NCBI RefSeq assembly: GCF_001458355.1
Contig: NZ_CYSA01000003.1
Coordinates: 231,754 to 295,753, forward strand
DNA from: Thalassovita gelatinovora
GTDB lineage: Bacteria; Pseudomonadota; Alphaproteobacteria; Rhodobacterales; Rhodobacteraceae
Direction of reading: 5' to 3'
Length of the DNA: 64,000 nucleotides
The position numbers and the translations under genes were made by a program. Under the pieces are notes generated by a model that was not told where the DNA came from, did not search any database, and saw nothing but the letters and a program-made list of their open reading frames with translations. Positions 37,644 to 47,443 of this stretch are shown in pieces; within the stretch, counting starts at the first letter, position 1, and every line of letters starts with the position of its first letter.

Positions 37644-38828
37644 TTAGCGGAATTTAACCGTGGTGATCTTGCCGTCTTTGAATTCGATCTCGCGGTACCC
37701 ACCCGCAGCTTCGCCGCCGCCGATCATTTCCACTGCGGTTGCACCGACATAGTCGATTTCACCGCCGCCTGCGAGGATCTCCAAAGCTTTGGACAATTCA
37801 CCGGGGAAAATCTGTTCGCCCGGCGCGTTCGCCACATCCATGATCTTGGCTTTGTAGTCGCCCGGTTCGACCGAACCGGCAGCCTGCATCGACAACAGGA
37901 TCAGCGCCGCTGCGTCATAGCTTTCGCCAACATAGGGGCCCGAACCGTCGATGCCTGCGGCTTCGGTCAGCTTGGCCATAATGCTTGCGCCTTCGCTTTC
38001 AGTGCCGGGCACCGTACCGATGGACCCATCGATTTCGGAGCCGAAGTTTTCTTCCAGCGCCGACCCGATCATGCCATCAGGCAGAACGAAAGTGTCAAAC
38101 GCACCAGCGTCCAGCGCCGCGCGGATCACACCGGGGCCACCCTGATCGACATAGCCCGCCACAACCAGTGCATCACCACCAGCAGAGGCAAGCGCACCAA
38201 CTTCAGCGGTGTAGTCGGCTTTGCCGTCTTCATGTGCCGTGTTGATGGTCACAGCGCCGCCCATGCCTTCGTAAGCGGATTTGAAGCTGTCAGCCAGACC
38301 CTTGCCATAGTCGTTATTGGTATAGGTCAGAGCGACAGATTTGATCCCTTTTTCCATCAGCACATCGGCCAGAACCTGACCTTGGCGCGCGTCGGACGGC
38401 GCAGTGCGGAAGAACAATCCGCCGTCGTCAACAGACGACAGGGCAGGCGAAGTGGCCGAAGGTGAAATCATCACCATGCCGTTCGGCACCGCGACGTTGG
38501 CCAGAACCGCGCCGGTCACGCCGGAACAATCCGCCCCCATGATGCCCTTGATCCCGTCCGAGGTGATCAGGCGTTCGGCCGCAGCAGTCGCGGCACCTGC
38601 ATCGACGCAGGTCGAATCTGCACGAACCGGGGCAACGGTCGAACCGCCCAGCAACTTGCCGCTGTCCGACACTTCTTTCATTGCCATTTCAGCACCGGCC
38701 GCCATCGACGGTGTCAGCGATTCAATCGGGCCGGTGAAACCGAGGATAATCCCCAGCTTGACTTCATCGGCCATTGCGCCACCCGTCATCAAAGCGGTTG
38801 CAGCGGTCGCCATCAAAAACTTCTTCAT
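37644..38828 (-). CDS. ABC transporter substrate-binding protein, LivJ-like
   Basis: Periplasmic receptor of the importer, 394 residues, with signal peptide 1-20 (MKKFLMATAATALMTGGAMA) and a type I periplasmic binding fold (VKLGIILGFTGPIESLTP, then the GIKGIMGADCSGVTGAVL and MISPSATSPALS blocks). A GGGAG site fixes the start at 38828. Ligand unknown; the Leu/Ile/Val name comes from the family. First gene of the five-gene operon on the minus strand. Confidence 0.9.
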   Translation of the reverse strand: MKKFLMATAATALMTGGAMADEVKLGIILGFTGPIESLTPSMAAGAEMAMKEVSDSGKLLGGSTVAPVRADSTCVDAGAATAAAERLITSDGIKGIMGADCSGVTGAVLANVAVPNGMVMISPSATSPALSSVDDGGLFFRTAPSDARQGQVLADVLMEKGIKSVALTYTNNDYGKGLADSFKSAYEGMGGAVTINTAHEDGKADYTAEVGALASAGGDALVVAGYVDQGGPGVIRAALDAGAFDTFVLPDGMIGSALEENFGSEIDGSIGTVPGTESEGASIMAKLTEAAGIDGSGPYVGESYDAAALILLSMQAAGSVEPGDYKAKIMDVANAPGEQIFPGELSKALEILAGGGEIDYVGATAVEMIGGGEAAGGYREIEFKDGKITTVKFR

Positions 38829-39406
38829 TATTTTACTCCCATGTTGGAACAAAGGTCCGGGTCGAACCCTATAACCGGATTTTGAAAATGAAAAGCGTCA
38901 TGATTCATAGCTGTTACACTTTTCAAGCAAGCTGGTGTTTCGTGCGAATGCGCGCACTCAGTTATCCCGTTTCACCAACGATTTTGCACCGGATTGCGAC
39001 TATGCTCGTCCGTTTTGCGGCGCTTTGTGCCGCCTTTATCGGTACGCTTTCGCCAATGTCGGCGCACTCTGTAATCCCACCCTCATTGCCGAAACGGTCG
39101 CCGGCCCATGGTCTTGGGCTTGCTGACCTTACGGAAGCAGTTGGGTGACAGAAAGACAGGACAGGCACAGGCGAATCCCTGCCTCCGGGGCAGGGTAGGG
39201 GACTAAATATCGTCATCGTGCGCACTTTCACCAAGAAACACCGGTTGACAGGCCGATCTGAACAACGATTTCGGTCAAAGCCCCGCGCTTTATGGAAAGA
39301 AGGGGTTAGGCCGTTATATGCGCCGACGCATCAGCCGGAAACGGATTTCGTAGGGAGAAAGTTCAGTCTGAACAGCAGTCTCGACACTATCTTGTCGCAC
39401 GCCTAA
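38829..39406. other. 578-bp intergenic region without recognised gene
   Basis: Upstream of livJ and downstream of the GlxA-type gene. I see the livJ promoter side, a 7-bp GC-rich hairpin CCCTGCC/GGCAGGG (39177-39195) without T tract, and no credible open frame: frames on the plus strand near 38774-39148 lack ribosome sites and protein-like composition. Confidence 0.6.
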
Positions 39407-40411
39407 TCACTCCTGCGCCGGGCTCGCTTGGCTGCCACGTTCGCGGTAGGGCGTAGTTTTATAGTGTGCCCGGTAGCATTTCGAAAAATGCGACGGCGAC
39501 GCGAAACCGCAGGCCAGCGCGACATTGATCACGCTCATATCGGTCTGCATCAGAAGATTACGCGCTTTTTGCAGCCGCAATTCCATATAATAACGCTTCG
39601 GGCTGCGGTTGAGGTAGCGGCGAAACAACCGTTCCAACTGACGTGTCGACATGCCGACTTCTTTCGCCAGGGTCGAGGGGCTGATCGGTTCTTCGATATT
39701 GGCTTCCATTTCGCGGATCACTTGGCTCAGCTTGGGGTGGCGCACACCGATCCGCGACGGCACGGACAGACGCTGGGTGTCTTGATCGGTGCGGATGGTG
39801 GAATAGATCATCTGATCGGCTACCGCATTTGCCAAATCCGACCCGTAATCGGATGCGATCCGATTCAATATAAGGTCGATCGCTGCGGTACCGCCGGCCG
39901 TGCTCATCCGGTTGCCATCGATGACGAAAACCGATTTTGTCAATTCGACCTCATCGAACTCCTCGATGAAACTGTCATGGTTTTCCCAATGGATCGTGGC
40001 GCGTTTGCCATCCAAAAGCCCGGCTTTGGCCATCGCATAAGACGCGGTGCAAAGCCCACCAATAGCGATGCCTTTGCGCGCCTCGCGGCGCAGCCAGGAT
40101 ATCAATTTCTTGGTGGTCGCCTTTTGCACATCGATCCCGCCGCACAGGATCAAAGTGTCGTCGCGGGTCAGTTCACAAAAACCGCTATCAAGCTTGAATT
40201 CGGTCCCCGCCGAACAACGCACGGTTTCACCGTGTTCGCCGACTAGGGTCCAATCATACAGTTGCTGCCCCGACATCCGGTTCGCCAGACGGATGCATTC
40301 AAGTGCTGCCGAAAAGCTCATCAGCGTAAAATTTTCCATCAAAACAAAGACAAACCGCTTGGGTTTACCCGTGACACCGGACACTTCAACAGGTTTGCGC
40401 GATGTTTCCAT
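39407..40411 (-). CDS. GlxA-family AraC regulator with DJ-1/PfpI domain
   Basis: A 334-residue two-domain regulator. The N-terminal half is a DJ-1/PfpI amidotransferase-like domain (RFVFVLMENFTLMSFSAAL; the elbow reads IGGLCTASYAMA), and the C-terminal quarter is an AraC DNA-binding domain with MSTRQLERLFRRYL and CGFASPSHFSKCYRAHY. Relatives include GlxA and the glycine betaine/carnitine regulators GbdR and CdhR; the ligand here is not known. The ATG at 40411 has an AAAGGACA site before it and is preferred over the frame start at 40447. Confidence 0.87.
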   Translation of the reverse strand: METSRKPVEVSGVTGKPKRFVFVLMENFTLMSFSAALECIRLANRMSGQQLYDWTLVGEHGETVRCSAGTEFKLDSGFCELTRDDTLILCGGIDVQKATTKKLISWLRREARKGIAIGGLCTASYAMAKAGLLDGKRATIHWENHDSFIEEFDEVELTKSVFVIDGNRMSTAGGTAAIDLILNRIASDYGSDLANAVADQMIYSTIRTDQDTQRLSVPSRIGVRHPKLSQVIREMEANIEEPISPSTLAKEVGMSTRQLERLFRRYLNRSPKRYYMELRLQKARNLLMQTDMSVINVALACGFASPSHFSKCYRAHYKTTPYRERGSQASPAQE

Positions 40412-40583
40412 GACAAGTGTCCTTTGATAGAATGTCGAAAACCACAACAGTTTTTTCTACGCCGCGCAAGGGGCCGCAGGCATGGACAGAAGTCTTAGCC
40501 GAAGTTTTCGAATCCCATATGGTCAGCGACCGACGCTTTCTGTATAGAAAAGCGACTTTAATTGACCAACCGGAGTACCGACC

Positions 40584-41951
40584 ATGAGCGAGTGGCAAAA
40601 AACCAATTGGCGCGCCAAGCCCAGGGTTCAGATGCCCGATTATACGGATCAGGCCGCGCTGCACACAGTCGAAGCGCAACTGGCCAAGTATCCGCCTTTG
40701 GTCTTTGCCGGTGAGGCGCGTAGACTGAAATCCGCTCTCGGGGCCGCCTCGCGCGGTGAAGCGTTTTTGTTGCAGGGCGGCGATTGCGCAGAAAGCTTCG
40801 ATCAATTCAGCGCCAATGCGATCCGCGACACCTTCAAGGTGATGCTGCAAATGGCGATGGTGCTGACCTATGGTGCTAAGGTGCCGGTGGTGAAGGTCGG
40901 CCGCATGGCTGGTCAATTCGCCAAACCGCGTTCGGCCCCGACCGAAACGGTGGGCGGCATCGAACTGCCCAGCTATCGCGGTGATATCATCAATGAATTG
41001 GCCTTCACGCCCGAATCCCGGATCCCCGATCCGTCGAAAATGTTGCAGGCCTATACCCAGGCGGCGGCAACGCTGAACCTGCTGCGAGCCTTTTCCACCG
41101 GCGGCTATGCCGATGTAAATCAGGTACACCAGTGGACGCTCGGCTTTACCGAAGGTGAAAAGGCCGCAAAATACCGCGATCTGGCCAACCGGATCAGCGA
41201 CACGCTGGATTTCATGAAAGCCGCGGGGCTGAACAGTGATCAGGAACCATCGCTGCAAACGGTGGATTTCTACACCAGCCACGAAGCTCTGTTGCTGGAA
41301 TACGAAGAGGCGCTGTGTCGGCTCGATTCCACGTCCGGCAAATGGCTGGCCGGGTCGGGACACATGATCTGGATTGGCGACCGCACCCGACAACCCGACG
41401 GGGCGCATGTGGAATTCGCCCGCGGCGTATTGAACCCGGTCGGGCTTAAATGCGGCCCCACCACGACAGCCGAAGACCTCAAGGTGTTAATGGCCAAGCT
41501 GAACCCGGAAAACGAAGAGGGCCGTCTGACGCTGATCGCCCGGTTCGGTGCTGGCAATGTCGGCGACCACCTGCCGCGGCTGATCAAGACGGTTCAGAAC
41601 GAAGGCGCCAAGGTGCTGTGGACCTGCGATCCGATGCACGGCAACACGATCAAATCGGCCACTGGTTATAAAACCAGGCCCTTTGAATCTGTGTTGCGCG
41701 AAGTGCAGGATTTCTTTGCCATCCACCGCGCCGAAGGCACCATTCCGGGCGGCGTGCATTTCGAAATGACTGGTCAGGACGTGACCGAATGCACCGGCGG
41801 GGTACGCGCCGTTACCGACGAAGACCTGTCGGCCCGCTACCATACCGCCTGCGACCCGCGCCTGAATGCCAGCCAATCGCTGGAACTGGCTTTCCTAGTG
41901 GCCGAAGAACTGTCGGCGCTGCGCGAAAACCGTCAGGCCGCTGTGGTCTGA
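40584..41951 (+). CDS. Class II 3-deoxy-7-phosphoheptulonate (DAHP) synthase
   Basis: First step of the shikimate pathway: phosphoenolpyruvate plus erythrose 4-phosphate to DAHP. The 455-residue protein is the plant/actinobacterial class II type: QGGDCAESF (residue about 70), [34 protein letters not shown] and [13 protein letters not shown] are clear. It follows a 172-bp gap with a TATAGA-like -10 inside an imperfect dyad (CGCTTTCT/AGAAAAGCG) and ends at a strong terminator, so it is monocistronic. Confidence 0.95.
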   Translation: MSEWQKTNWRAKPRVQMPDYTDQAALHTVEAQLAKYPPLVFAGEARRLKSALGAASRGEAFLLQGGDCAESFDQFSANAIRDTFKVMLQMAMVLTYGAKVPVVKVGRMAGQFAKPRSAPTETVGGIELPSYRGDIINELAFTPESRIPDPSKMLQAYTQAAATLNLLRAFSTGGYADVNQVHQWTLGFTEGEKAAKYRDLANRISDTLDFMKAAGLNSDQEPSLQTVDFYTSHEALLLEYEEALCRLDSTSGKWLAGSGHMIWIGDRTRQPDGAHVEFARGVLNPVGLKCGPTTTAEDLKVLMAKLNPENEEGRLTLIARFGAGNVGDHLPRLIKTVQNEGAKVLWTCDPMHGNTIKSATGYKTRPFESVLREVQDFFAIHRAEGTIPGGVHFEMTGQDVTECTGGVRAVTDEDLSARYHTACDPRLNASQSLELAFLVAEELSALRENRQAAVV

Positions 41952-41957
41952 TGGGCG

Positions 41958-41988
41958 AAAGGTGCGCCCGAAACCGGCGCACCTTTTC
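41958..41988. terminator. Intrinsic terminator after the DAHP synthase gene
   Basis: 11-bp stem AAAGGTGCGCC/GGCGCACCTTT with a 7-base loop followed by TCATAA; starts 7 bases after the stop codon. Confidence 0.85.
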
Positions 41989-42085
41989 ATAAACTCTGCA
42001 TGCTTTGAAACAGCGGCGATTTCATCTTGGCCTCAATATTCCGGGGTAAATGCGTGGCGAAATCAACGCAGAAGGGCCGCGCCAT

Positions 42086-42718
42086 TCATTGCGCCTTGAC
42101 CAGCCGCAGATACGGCACGCGACCTGAACCTTGATCCGATCGTGGTGCCGCGATGAACGGCGTGGCCGGTTCCGCGAATTCGCTGCTTTCTGGTGCCCCC
42201 AACCCGCCTATTGGTCTCAGGCTTGACGTTACGACCATGAACCGGCGCGGGGCCTGTCCGATGACACCGCGAAACGACAGCCCGCCCAAAATCCGCTTGG
42301 GTCGCCCCTGCGCATCGCTCAGGGGCCATAGTTTCATCCGCGCCTCGATGCTTGGGCGTCCGGCCCCATGTTCTGCGTGCAGGGTAATATTGCCGATACC
42401 GGGGCTGGTGCAGACCTGATCGATCAAGTCTTCCATCCGGGCGCGGTCTGACAATGAAATCAGAGCGGTCAGCGGCATGGCGCGCAATTCCATCCCAATC
42501 AGGTCCTTCAACCGCTGCCCAGCCAACCGTATCCGCGCTGTACCCGGCGCGATCCGTTCCAAAATGAAGGTATGTGACAGCGCCCCGTCGATCCCGCGCG
42601 GATTGATTTCGGACCGCGCCGGCATCTTCCGCGTGCCTTTCAACGCCGTCCAATAGGCGTCAAGCTCGGCAAGTTCCGGAAAGCGTTTATCGGTCAGGAA
42701 AGAAGACATCTCAATCAC
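42086..42718 (-). CDS. PAS-domain protein (PAS_5 type)
   Basis: A 210-residue soluble protein whose first ~150 residues fit the PAS_5 family common in Alphaproteobacteria: FPELAELDAYWTALKG, MPARSEINPRGI, FILERIAPGTARIRLAGQRL and GRPKRILGGLSFRG. The C-terminal 50 residues look disordered. Some relatives influence cell cycle or cyclic-di-GMP systems, but no output domain is present here. It stands alone, convergent with the DAHP synthase gene. Confidence 0.75.
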   Translation of the reverse strand: MIEMSSFLTDKRFPELAELDAYWTALKGTRKMPARSEINPRGIDGALSHTFILERIAPGTARIRLAGQRLKDLIGMELRAMPLTALISLSDRARMEDLIDQVCTSPGIGNITLHAEHGAGRPSIEARMKLWPLSDAQGRPKRILGGLSFRGVIGQAPRRFMVVTSSLRPIGGLGAPESSEFAEPATPFIAAPRSDQGSGRVPYLRLVKAQ

Positions 42719-42841
42719 GTTTCACCCGTTCGCCGCCATCTGACACCAGATCATGCCGCAGATATCGAAATTTCCGCCCACTCGCGCATGCCGGTGTCGA
42801 TCACCCTTAAGGATAGTTGGTTACTCAAAGGTATACATGGC

Positions 42842-42861
42842 ACAAATTTTCGCAAATTTGT
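42842..42861. promoter_or_regulatory. Perfect dyad ACAAATTT-TCGC-AAATTTGT
   Basis: A 20-bp AT-rich inverted repeat (8-4-8) in the 247-bp gap between the PAS gene and yicC, about 105 bases before yicC. It lacks the GC content and T tract of a terminator and sits where a promoter for yicC-gmk would be; an operator is plausible. Confidence 0.45.
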
Positions 42862-42965
42862 TAGGAATTCTCGCTAAATGGTTAACTCCACCGAACGGTG
42901 CGCGGCGCTGGCCTCTTGTTGCGATCTGGGCTAATGGCTAAGAAAAGTTAAGCGCGGAGGGGCCT

Positions 42966-43856
42966 TTGTTACAATCGATGACAGGATTTGCGTCCGGGAC
43001 GGGCGCGCTGGTGCCGTTCAGCTGGACTTGGGATTTGCGGTCAGTCAATGCCAAGGGGCTGGATCTGCGCCTGCGCGTTCCGGACTGGATTGAAGGTCTG
43101 GAAACCGCGTTGCGGGCCAAATTGAGCAAGGCACTTGGCCGCGGAAACGTGACGCTGACGCTGCGGGTGCAGCGGCAGGAAACCACGGGCGATCTGGCGG
43201 TTAATGAATATGTTCTGGCCTCGGTCCTGTCGGCTTTGGCGGTGGTTGAACACAAGGCCAAGGAACGCGGTCTGTCGCTTGCCCCGACATCGGCTGCTGA
43301 TATTCTGTCAACGCGCGGGGTGCTTGAACATGCCTCTGTAGAAGACGAAACCAATGCGTTGGCAGGCGCTTTGATCGCTGATTTCGACATATTGCTGGGG
43401 CATTTTTTAACGATGCGCGCCAGCGAAGGCAAAGCCTTGCAAACCGTTCTGGACCGGCAAATCGGTGAAATCGAAACACTGGTATCGCAGGCCGAAACAG
43501 CGATCAAAGACCGGCAGTCGGACATGGCAGAATCGCTGCGCAATTCGCTGCTGCGAGTGACCCAGAACAGCGATGCGGTGGATGATCATCGCATCGCTCA
43601 GGAATTGGCGTTGATCGCGGTAAAATCGGATGTGACCGAAGAAATGGACCGGTTGAACGCGCATATCGACGCCGCGCGTGCGCTTTTGCAAGATCGCAAA
43701 CCTGTAGGGCGAAAATTCGACTTCCTGATGCAGGAATTCAACCGCGAAGCCAATACCCTGTGTTCCAAGTCGCAAAATAGCGCCCTAACCCGGATCGGGC
43801 TGGACCTGAAAACCGTGATCGATCAAATGCGTGAACAAGTGCAGAATGTGGAGTGA
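42966..43856 (+). CDS. YicC-family endoribonuclease/adaptor
   Basis: A 296-residue protein with the YicC-like N-terminal domain ([11 protein letters not shown], then [20 protein letters not shown]) and the C-terminal DUF1732 block ([19 protein letters not shown] and [22 protein letters not shown]). YicC proteins are RNA-degrading or small-RNA-affecting factors. Start is TTG or ATG near 42966 (the protein begins with LQSMTGF-type sequence). gmk follows 10 bases later, a conserved pairing. Confidence 0.9.
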   Translation: MLQSMTGFASGTGALVPFSWTWDLRSVNAKGLDLRLRVPDWIEGLETALRAKLSKALGRGNVTLTLRVQRQETTGDLAVNEYVLASVLSALAVVEHKAKERGLSLAPTSAADILSTRGVLEHASVEDETNALAGALIADFDILLGHFLTMRASEGKALQTVLDRQIGEIETLVSQAETAIKDRQSDMAESLRNSLLRVTQNSDAVDDHRIAQELALIAVKSDVTEEMDRLNAHIDAARALLQDRKPVGRKFDFLMQEFNREANTLCSKSQNSALTRIGLDLKTVIDQMREQVQNVE

Positions 43857-43866
43857 CAGTAGAACC

Positions 43867-44508
43867 ATGAGCCAACGACGCGGTCTTTTGATCATCCTGT
43901 CTTCGCCATCGGGCGCGGGCAAATCGACCCTGACCCGGCGGCTGCGCGACTGGGACCCGACGATCCGTTTTTCGGTGTCCGCCACGACCCGCGCACCACG
44001 GCCGGGCGAAGTCGACGGTCAAGATTACCATTTTCTGAGCGAAGACCAGTTCAAGCGAGACGTGACCGAAGGCGACATGCTGGAACACGCCCATGTGTTC
44101 GGCAATTTCTACGGCTCACCCAAAGGACCGGTTCAAGCCGCGATTGAAGACGGCCAGGACGTGCTGTTCGATATCGATTGGCAAGGCGCGGAGCAGATCC
44201 GAAATTCGTCGCTTGCCGCGCATACGCTGTCCATTTTCATCCTGCCGCCTTCGATCAAGGAATTGCACCGCCGTCTGGTCAGTCGCGGTCAGGACAGCGA
44301 CGATGTGATCGCCCGGCGGATGCAGAAAAGCTGGGACGAGATCAGCCATTGGGGCAGCTATGATTTCGTACTGGTCAATGACAATCTGGACCAGACCTCC
44401 GAGGATCTGAAAACCATTGTGCAGGCAACCCGGCTACGACGGCTGCAACAACCGGCGCTGGTCGAACATGTGCGCAATCTTCAAACTGAATTCGAGGAAA
44501 TATCATGA
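43867..44508 (+). CDS. gmk: Guanylate kinase
   Basis: Phosphorylates GMP to GDP. The 213-residue protein has P-loop [48 protein letters not shown] and [11 protein letters not shown], all classic. The ATG at 43867 is preferred over the frame start at 43831, which overlaps yicC. The stop overlaps the next gene (ATGA). Confidence 0.96.
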   Translation: MSQRRGLLIILSSPSGAGKSTLTRRLRDWDPTIRFSVSATTRAPRPGEVDGQDYHFLSEDQFKRDVTEGDMLEHAHVFGNFYGSPKGPVQAAIEDGQDVLFDIDWQGAEQIRNSSLAAHTLSIFILPPSIKELHRRLVSRGQDSDDVIARRMQKSWDEISHWGSYDFVLVNDNLDQTSEDLKTIVQATRLRRLQQPALVEHVRNLQTEFEEIS

Positions 44509-45035
44509 CCCTCTATGCATTGGACGGCGTCGCGCCGATCACCCCAGACAGCGGCGATTTCTGGGTCGCTCCGGATGCCAATGTAATCGGCAAGGTCGTG
44601 CTGGAAGACGGGGCTTCGGTCTGGTTTGGCTGCACTTTGCGCGGCGATAACGAAGAAATTCGCATCTGTGCAGGCAGCAACGTGCAGGAAAACACCGTGA
44701 TGCATAGCGATATGGGCTATCCGCTGACCATCGGCGCGGGCTGCACCATTGGGCACAAGGCGATGCTGCATGGCTGCACCATCGGTGAAAACAGCCTGAT
44801 CGGCATGGGGGCCACGGTCCTAAATGGGGCCAAGATCGGCAAAAACTGTCTGATCGGTGCCAATGCCCTGATCACCGAAGGTAAGGAAATCCCCGACGGG
44901 TCGCTGGTGATGGGGGCCCCGGGCAAAGTCGTGCGGCAACTCGATGTCAACGCCATCGAGGGACTGAAATGGAGCGCCCGTCATTATCAGGACAACATGC
45001 GGCGTTTCCGCGCCGGTTTAACCGTAATCGGATGA
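44505..45035 (+). CDS. Gamma-carbonic anhydrase-like hexapeptide protein
   Basis: A 176-residue left-handed beta-helix protein of the gamma-carbonic anhydrase/YrdA family. Zinc-site histidines are visible in [19 protein letters not shown]; the hexapeptide pattern runs from about residue 20 to 130. YrdA-type proteins bind metals but often have low or no anhydrase activity. It overlaps gmk by four bases and is followed after 7 bases by phoR. Confidence 0.88.
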   Translation: MTLYALDGVAPITPDSGDFWVAPDANVIGKVVLEDGASVWFGCTLRGDNEEIRICAGSNVQENTVMHSDMGYPLTIGAGCTIGHKAMLHGCTIGENSLIGMGATVLNGAKIGKNCLIGANALITEGKEIPDGSLVMGAPGKVVRQLDVNAIEGLKWSARHYQDNMRRFRAGLTVIG

Positions 45036-45042
45036 TTTTATC

Positions 45043-46086
45043 ATGACATTTGACGTCATTCAGGGCTTGCTTGACGCTTTGCCTGTGCCAACCTTGTTGG
45101 TTTCCAAGGGCGAACGCGTCATCGGGGCGAATGCACGGGTCGAAACCTTGCTGGGACAGGGGTTATCCGGGCGTCATCTGATCACGGTTTTGCGCCAACC
45201 CTCGGTTCTGGATGCGATTGAAGCTTGCGAAGCTTCGCGCCAGACACAAACCACCCGCTATCTGACCAGCACAGACCGCAATGAAATGACCTATCAGGTC
45301 CATTGCGGCTATGTCGAAATCGCAGATGCCAAAGGTGTTCTGGTCAGTTTCGAAGACATCACCCATGTCGAAGCCATAAGCCAGATGCGGCGCGATTTCG
45401 TCGCCAATGTCAGCCATGAATTGCGCACCCCGCTGACCGCGCTGATGGGCTTCATCGAAACCCTGCAAGGCCCGGCCAAGAACGATCCCGTCGCACAGGA
45501 AAGATTCCTGGGCATCATGATGACAGAAGCAAGCCGGATGAACCGTTTGGTCAGTGATCTGCTGTCACTGAGTCAAGTGGAGTCCGAAGAACGCATTCGT
45601 CCGTCCCTCAGTATCGACCTGACCCTGCTGATCGGATCGATACTGCGCAGTATCGGCCCGGTCGCGGAAAAGGCGCGGGTAGCCTTGGTAAAGGAAGCCC
45701 CTTCCGATCCGATCCTGGTGCCGGGTGACGAAGACCAGTTGCGGCAGGTCTTCACCAACCTGATCGAAAATGCCATCAAATATGGCGGCAACGATCAAAC
45801 CGTTACGGTCAAACTAACCCAAATGGAACGCGACCCGGCGCTGCGCGGTCCGGGCGTGCGGGTCGAAGTCTGTGATACCGGGCCTGGCATAGATCAGGTG
45901 CATCTGCCCCGGCTCACCGAAAGATTTTACCGCGTTGATAGCCATCGTTCGCGCGAAATGGGTGGTACCGGTTTGGGGCTGGCCATCGTCAAGCATATCG
46001 TCAACCGTCATCGCGGCAGACTGAAGATCGACAGCTCGCCCGAAGAGGGCAGTCGTTTCACCGTGATTCTTCCAGCGCTAGACTAA
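45043..46086 (+). CDS. phoR: Phosphate regulon sensor kinase PhoR, without membrane helices
   Basis: Histidine kinase partner of PhoB. The 347-residue protein has a PAS domain (residues about 8-105), HisKA with His125 in VSHELRTPLTAL, and HATPase motifs LIENAIKYGGN (N box), VCDTGPGI and GGTGLGLAIVKHIV. No hydrophobic segment is seen; the protein starts directly with the PAS domain. PhoR usually has N-terminal helices. No longer start is possible because the preceding gene ends 8 bases upstream in another frame. It must reach the membrane through PstB/PhoU contacts, if at all (inference). Confidence 0.88.
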   Translation: MTFDVIQGLLDALPVPTLLVSKGERVIGANARVETLLGQGLSGRHLITVLRQPSVLDAIEACEASRQTQTTRYLTSTDRNEMTYQVHCGYVEIADAKGVLVSFEDITHVEAISQMRRDFVANVSHELRTPLTALMGFIETLQGPAKNDPVAQERFLGIMMTEASRMNRLVSDLLSLSQVESEERIRPSLSIDLTLLIGSILRSIGPVAEKARVALVKEAPSDPILVPGDEDQLRQVFTNLIENAIKYGGNDQTVTVKLTQMERDPALRGPGVRVEVCDTGPGIDQVHLPRLTERFYRVDSHRSREMGGTGLGLAIVKHIVNRHRGRLKIDSSPEEGSRFTVILPALD

Positions 46087-46222
46087 CGTTGTAACTTGTC
46101 TAGATGCCGCGCTGGCGCCGCAGATATTTGAACCCATCAATTTAATTTTTTATGGTTCATATTCAGACCCTTACAAATAACGCATAATGACATGTGACAA
46201 TGTTGCCCCGAAAATATGACGG

Positions 46223-46255
46223 TTGTCATATAGCTGTTACACTTCTGTCACAAAA
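46223..46255 (+). promoter_or_regulatory. PHO box of three 11-bp units (PhoB binding)
   Basis: Three consecutive 11-bp units, TTGTCATATAG, CTGTTACACTT and CTGTCACAAAA, match the PhoB half-site pattern CTGTCAT-N4 and lie on one face of DNA, about 80 bases before pstS. The pstS operon should be induced by phosphate starvation from this site. The unit spacing is exact. Confidence 0.85.
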
Positions 46256-46335
46256 GCATTGCGCAAGATCGGTACGTCCCCCGGTAAGGCCATCATGGGA
46301 TGGTCCATCTAAAAAACGAAATCAGGAGTTTCCTT

Positions 46336-47364
46336 ATGTCCTTCGTGAAACTGACCGCCTCGGCTCTGGCGATCGCTGCCGTTTCCGCAACCACCGCTTC
46401 GGCCCGTGATCAGATCCAGGTCGCCGGATCGTCGACCGTGCTGCCCTATGCAACCATCGTTGCCGAAGCCTTCGGCGAAAACTTCGACTTCCCGACCCCC
46501 GTGGTCGAAGGTGGCGGTTCCGGCGCCGGTCGCAAGAAAATGTGTGAAGGCGTGGGTGAAAACACCATCGACATCGCCGACTCCTCGTCGCGTATCAAGC
46601 AGTCGGATATCGACCTTTGCGCCTCGAATGGCGTGAACGAAATCATGGAAGTCCGTATCGGCTATGACGGCATCGTCTTTGCTTCGGACATCAACGGCGC
46701 AGAATTCGTCTTCACCCCGGCCGACTGGTATAACGCACTGGCCGCCAAGGTGATGGTTGACGGCAAATTGGTCGACAACACCAACAAAACCTGGGCAGAC
46801 GTGAATGCCGCTCTGCCGGCTCAGGATATCCTGGCCTTCATCCCCGGCACCAAGCACGGCACCCGCGAAGTGTTCGACGTGAAGGTTTTGGAAGCCGGCT
46901 GTGAATCCACTGGCGCCGAAGAAGCCTATAAGGCGATGGGCGACGAAAAAGCGAAAGGTTGCACCGCATTGCGCACCGACGGCGTTTCGATCGACATCGA
47001 TGGCGACTATACCGAAACCTTGGCTCGTCTGACTGCAAACCCGCAGGCAATCGGCGTGTTCGGCCTGTCGTTCTATGAAAACAACACCGACAAGCTTCGT
47101 GTTGCCACCATGGGCGGCATCGTTCCTTCGACTGAATCGATCGCAACCGGCGAATACCCGGTATCGCGTCCGCTGTTCTTCTACGTGAAGAAAGCACATC
47201 TGGGCGTGATCCCTGGCCTGCAGGAATACATCGATTTCTTCGTGTCGGATGAAATCGCCGGCCCCGATGGCCCGCTGGCTGCATACGGTCTGGTTTCGGA
47301 TCCGGAACTGGCCAAGACACAGGAAATGGTTGCTGCTGGCACTGCAATGGGTCCGCTGAACTAA
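46336..47364 (+). CDS. pstS: Phosphate ABC transporter substrate-binding protein PstS
   Basis: Periplasmic phosphate receptor, 342 residues. Signal peptide 1-23 (ends TTASA); the mature part begins RDQIQVAGSSTVLP with the phosphate-binding loop, then GGGSGAGRKKMCEGVGENTIDI, AFIPGTKHGTREVFD and the late PSTESIATGEYPVSRPLFFY. This is the longer alphaproteobacterial PstS type. The AGGAG at 46323-46327 fixes the start. It is separated from pstC by a strong hairpin. Confidence 0.95.
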   Translation: MSFVKLTASALAIAAVSATTASARDQIQVAGSSTVLPYATIVAEAFGENFDFPTPVVEGGGSGAGRKKMCEGVGENTIDIADSSSRIKQSDIDLCASNGVNEIMEVRIGYDGIVFASDINGAEFVFTPADWYNALAAKVMVDGKLVDNTNKTWADVNAALPAQDILAFIPGTKHGTREVFDVKVLEAGCESTGAEEAYKAMGDEKAKGCTALRTDGVSIDIDGDYTETLARLTANPQAIGVFGLSFYENNTDKLRVATMGGIVPSTESIATGEYPVSRPLFFYVKKAHLGVIPGLQEYIDFFVSDEIAGPDGPLAAYGLVSDPELAKTQEMVAAGTAMGPLN

Positions 47365-47378
47365 TCCTATCGATCTTG

Positions 47379-47405
47379 CAGGTGGCGCCGGCCTGGCGCC
47401 ACCTG
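47379..47405 (+). terminator. Intra-operon hairpin between pstS and pstC
   Basis: A perfect 11-bp stem CAGGTGGCGCC/GGCGCCACCTG with a 5-base loop and only TTTCC after it. As with livJ, it fits mRNA stabilisation or partial termination that keeps PstS more abundant than the permease. Confidence 0.65.
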
Positions 47406-47443
47406 TTTCCATTATCCAATTTGATATCCGCGATGGAGCAGCC

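Noticed and set aside
38907..38921. 15-base identity (ATAGCTGTTACACTT) between the livJ upstream region and the PHO box at 46230-46244
   Set aside because: Only one PHO-like unit is present near livJ, without a phased second unit, and a few 15-base matches are expected by chance in 64 kb.
42753..42941. 62-codon open frame between the PAS gene and yicC
   Set aside because: Contains the AT-rich dyad, lacks a ribosome site and shows no protein-like pattern.
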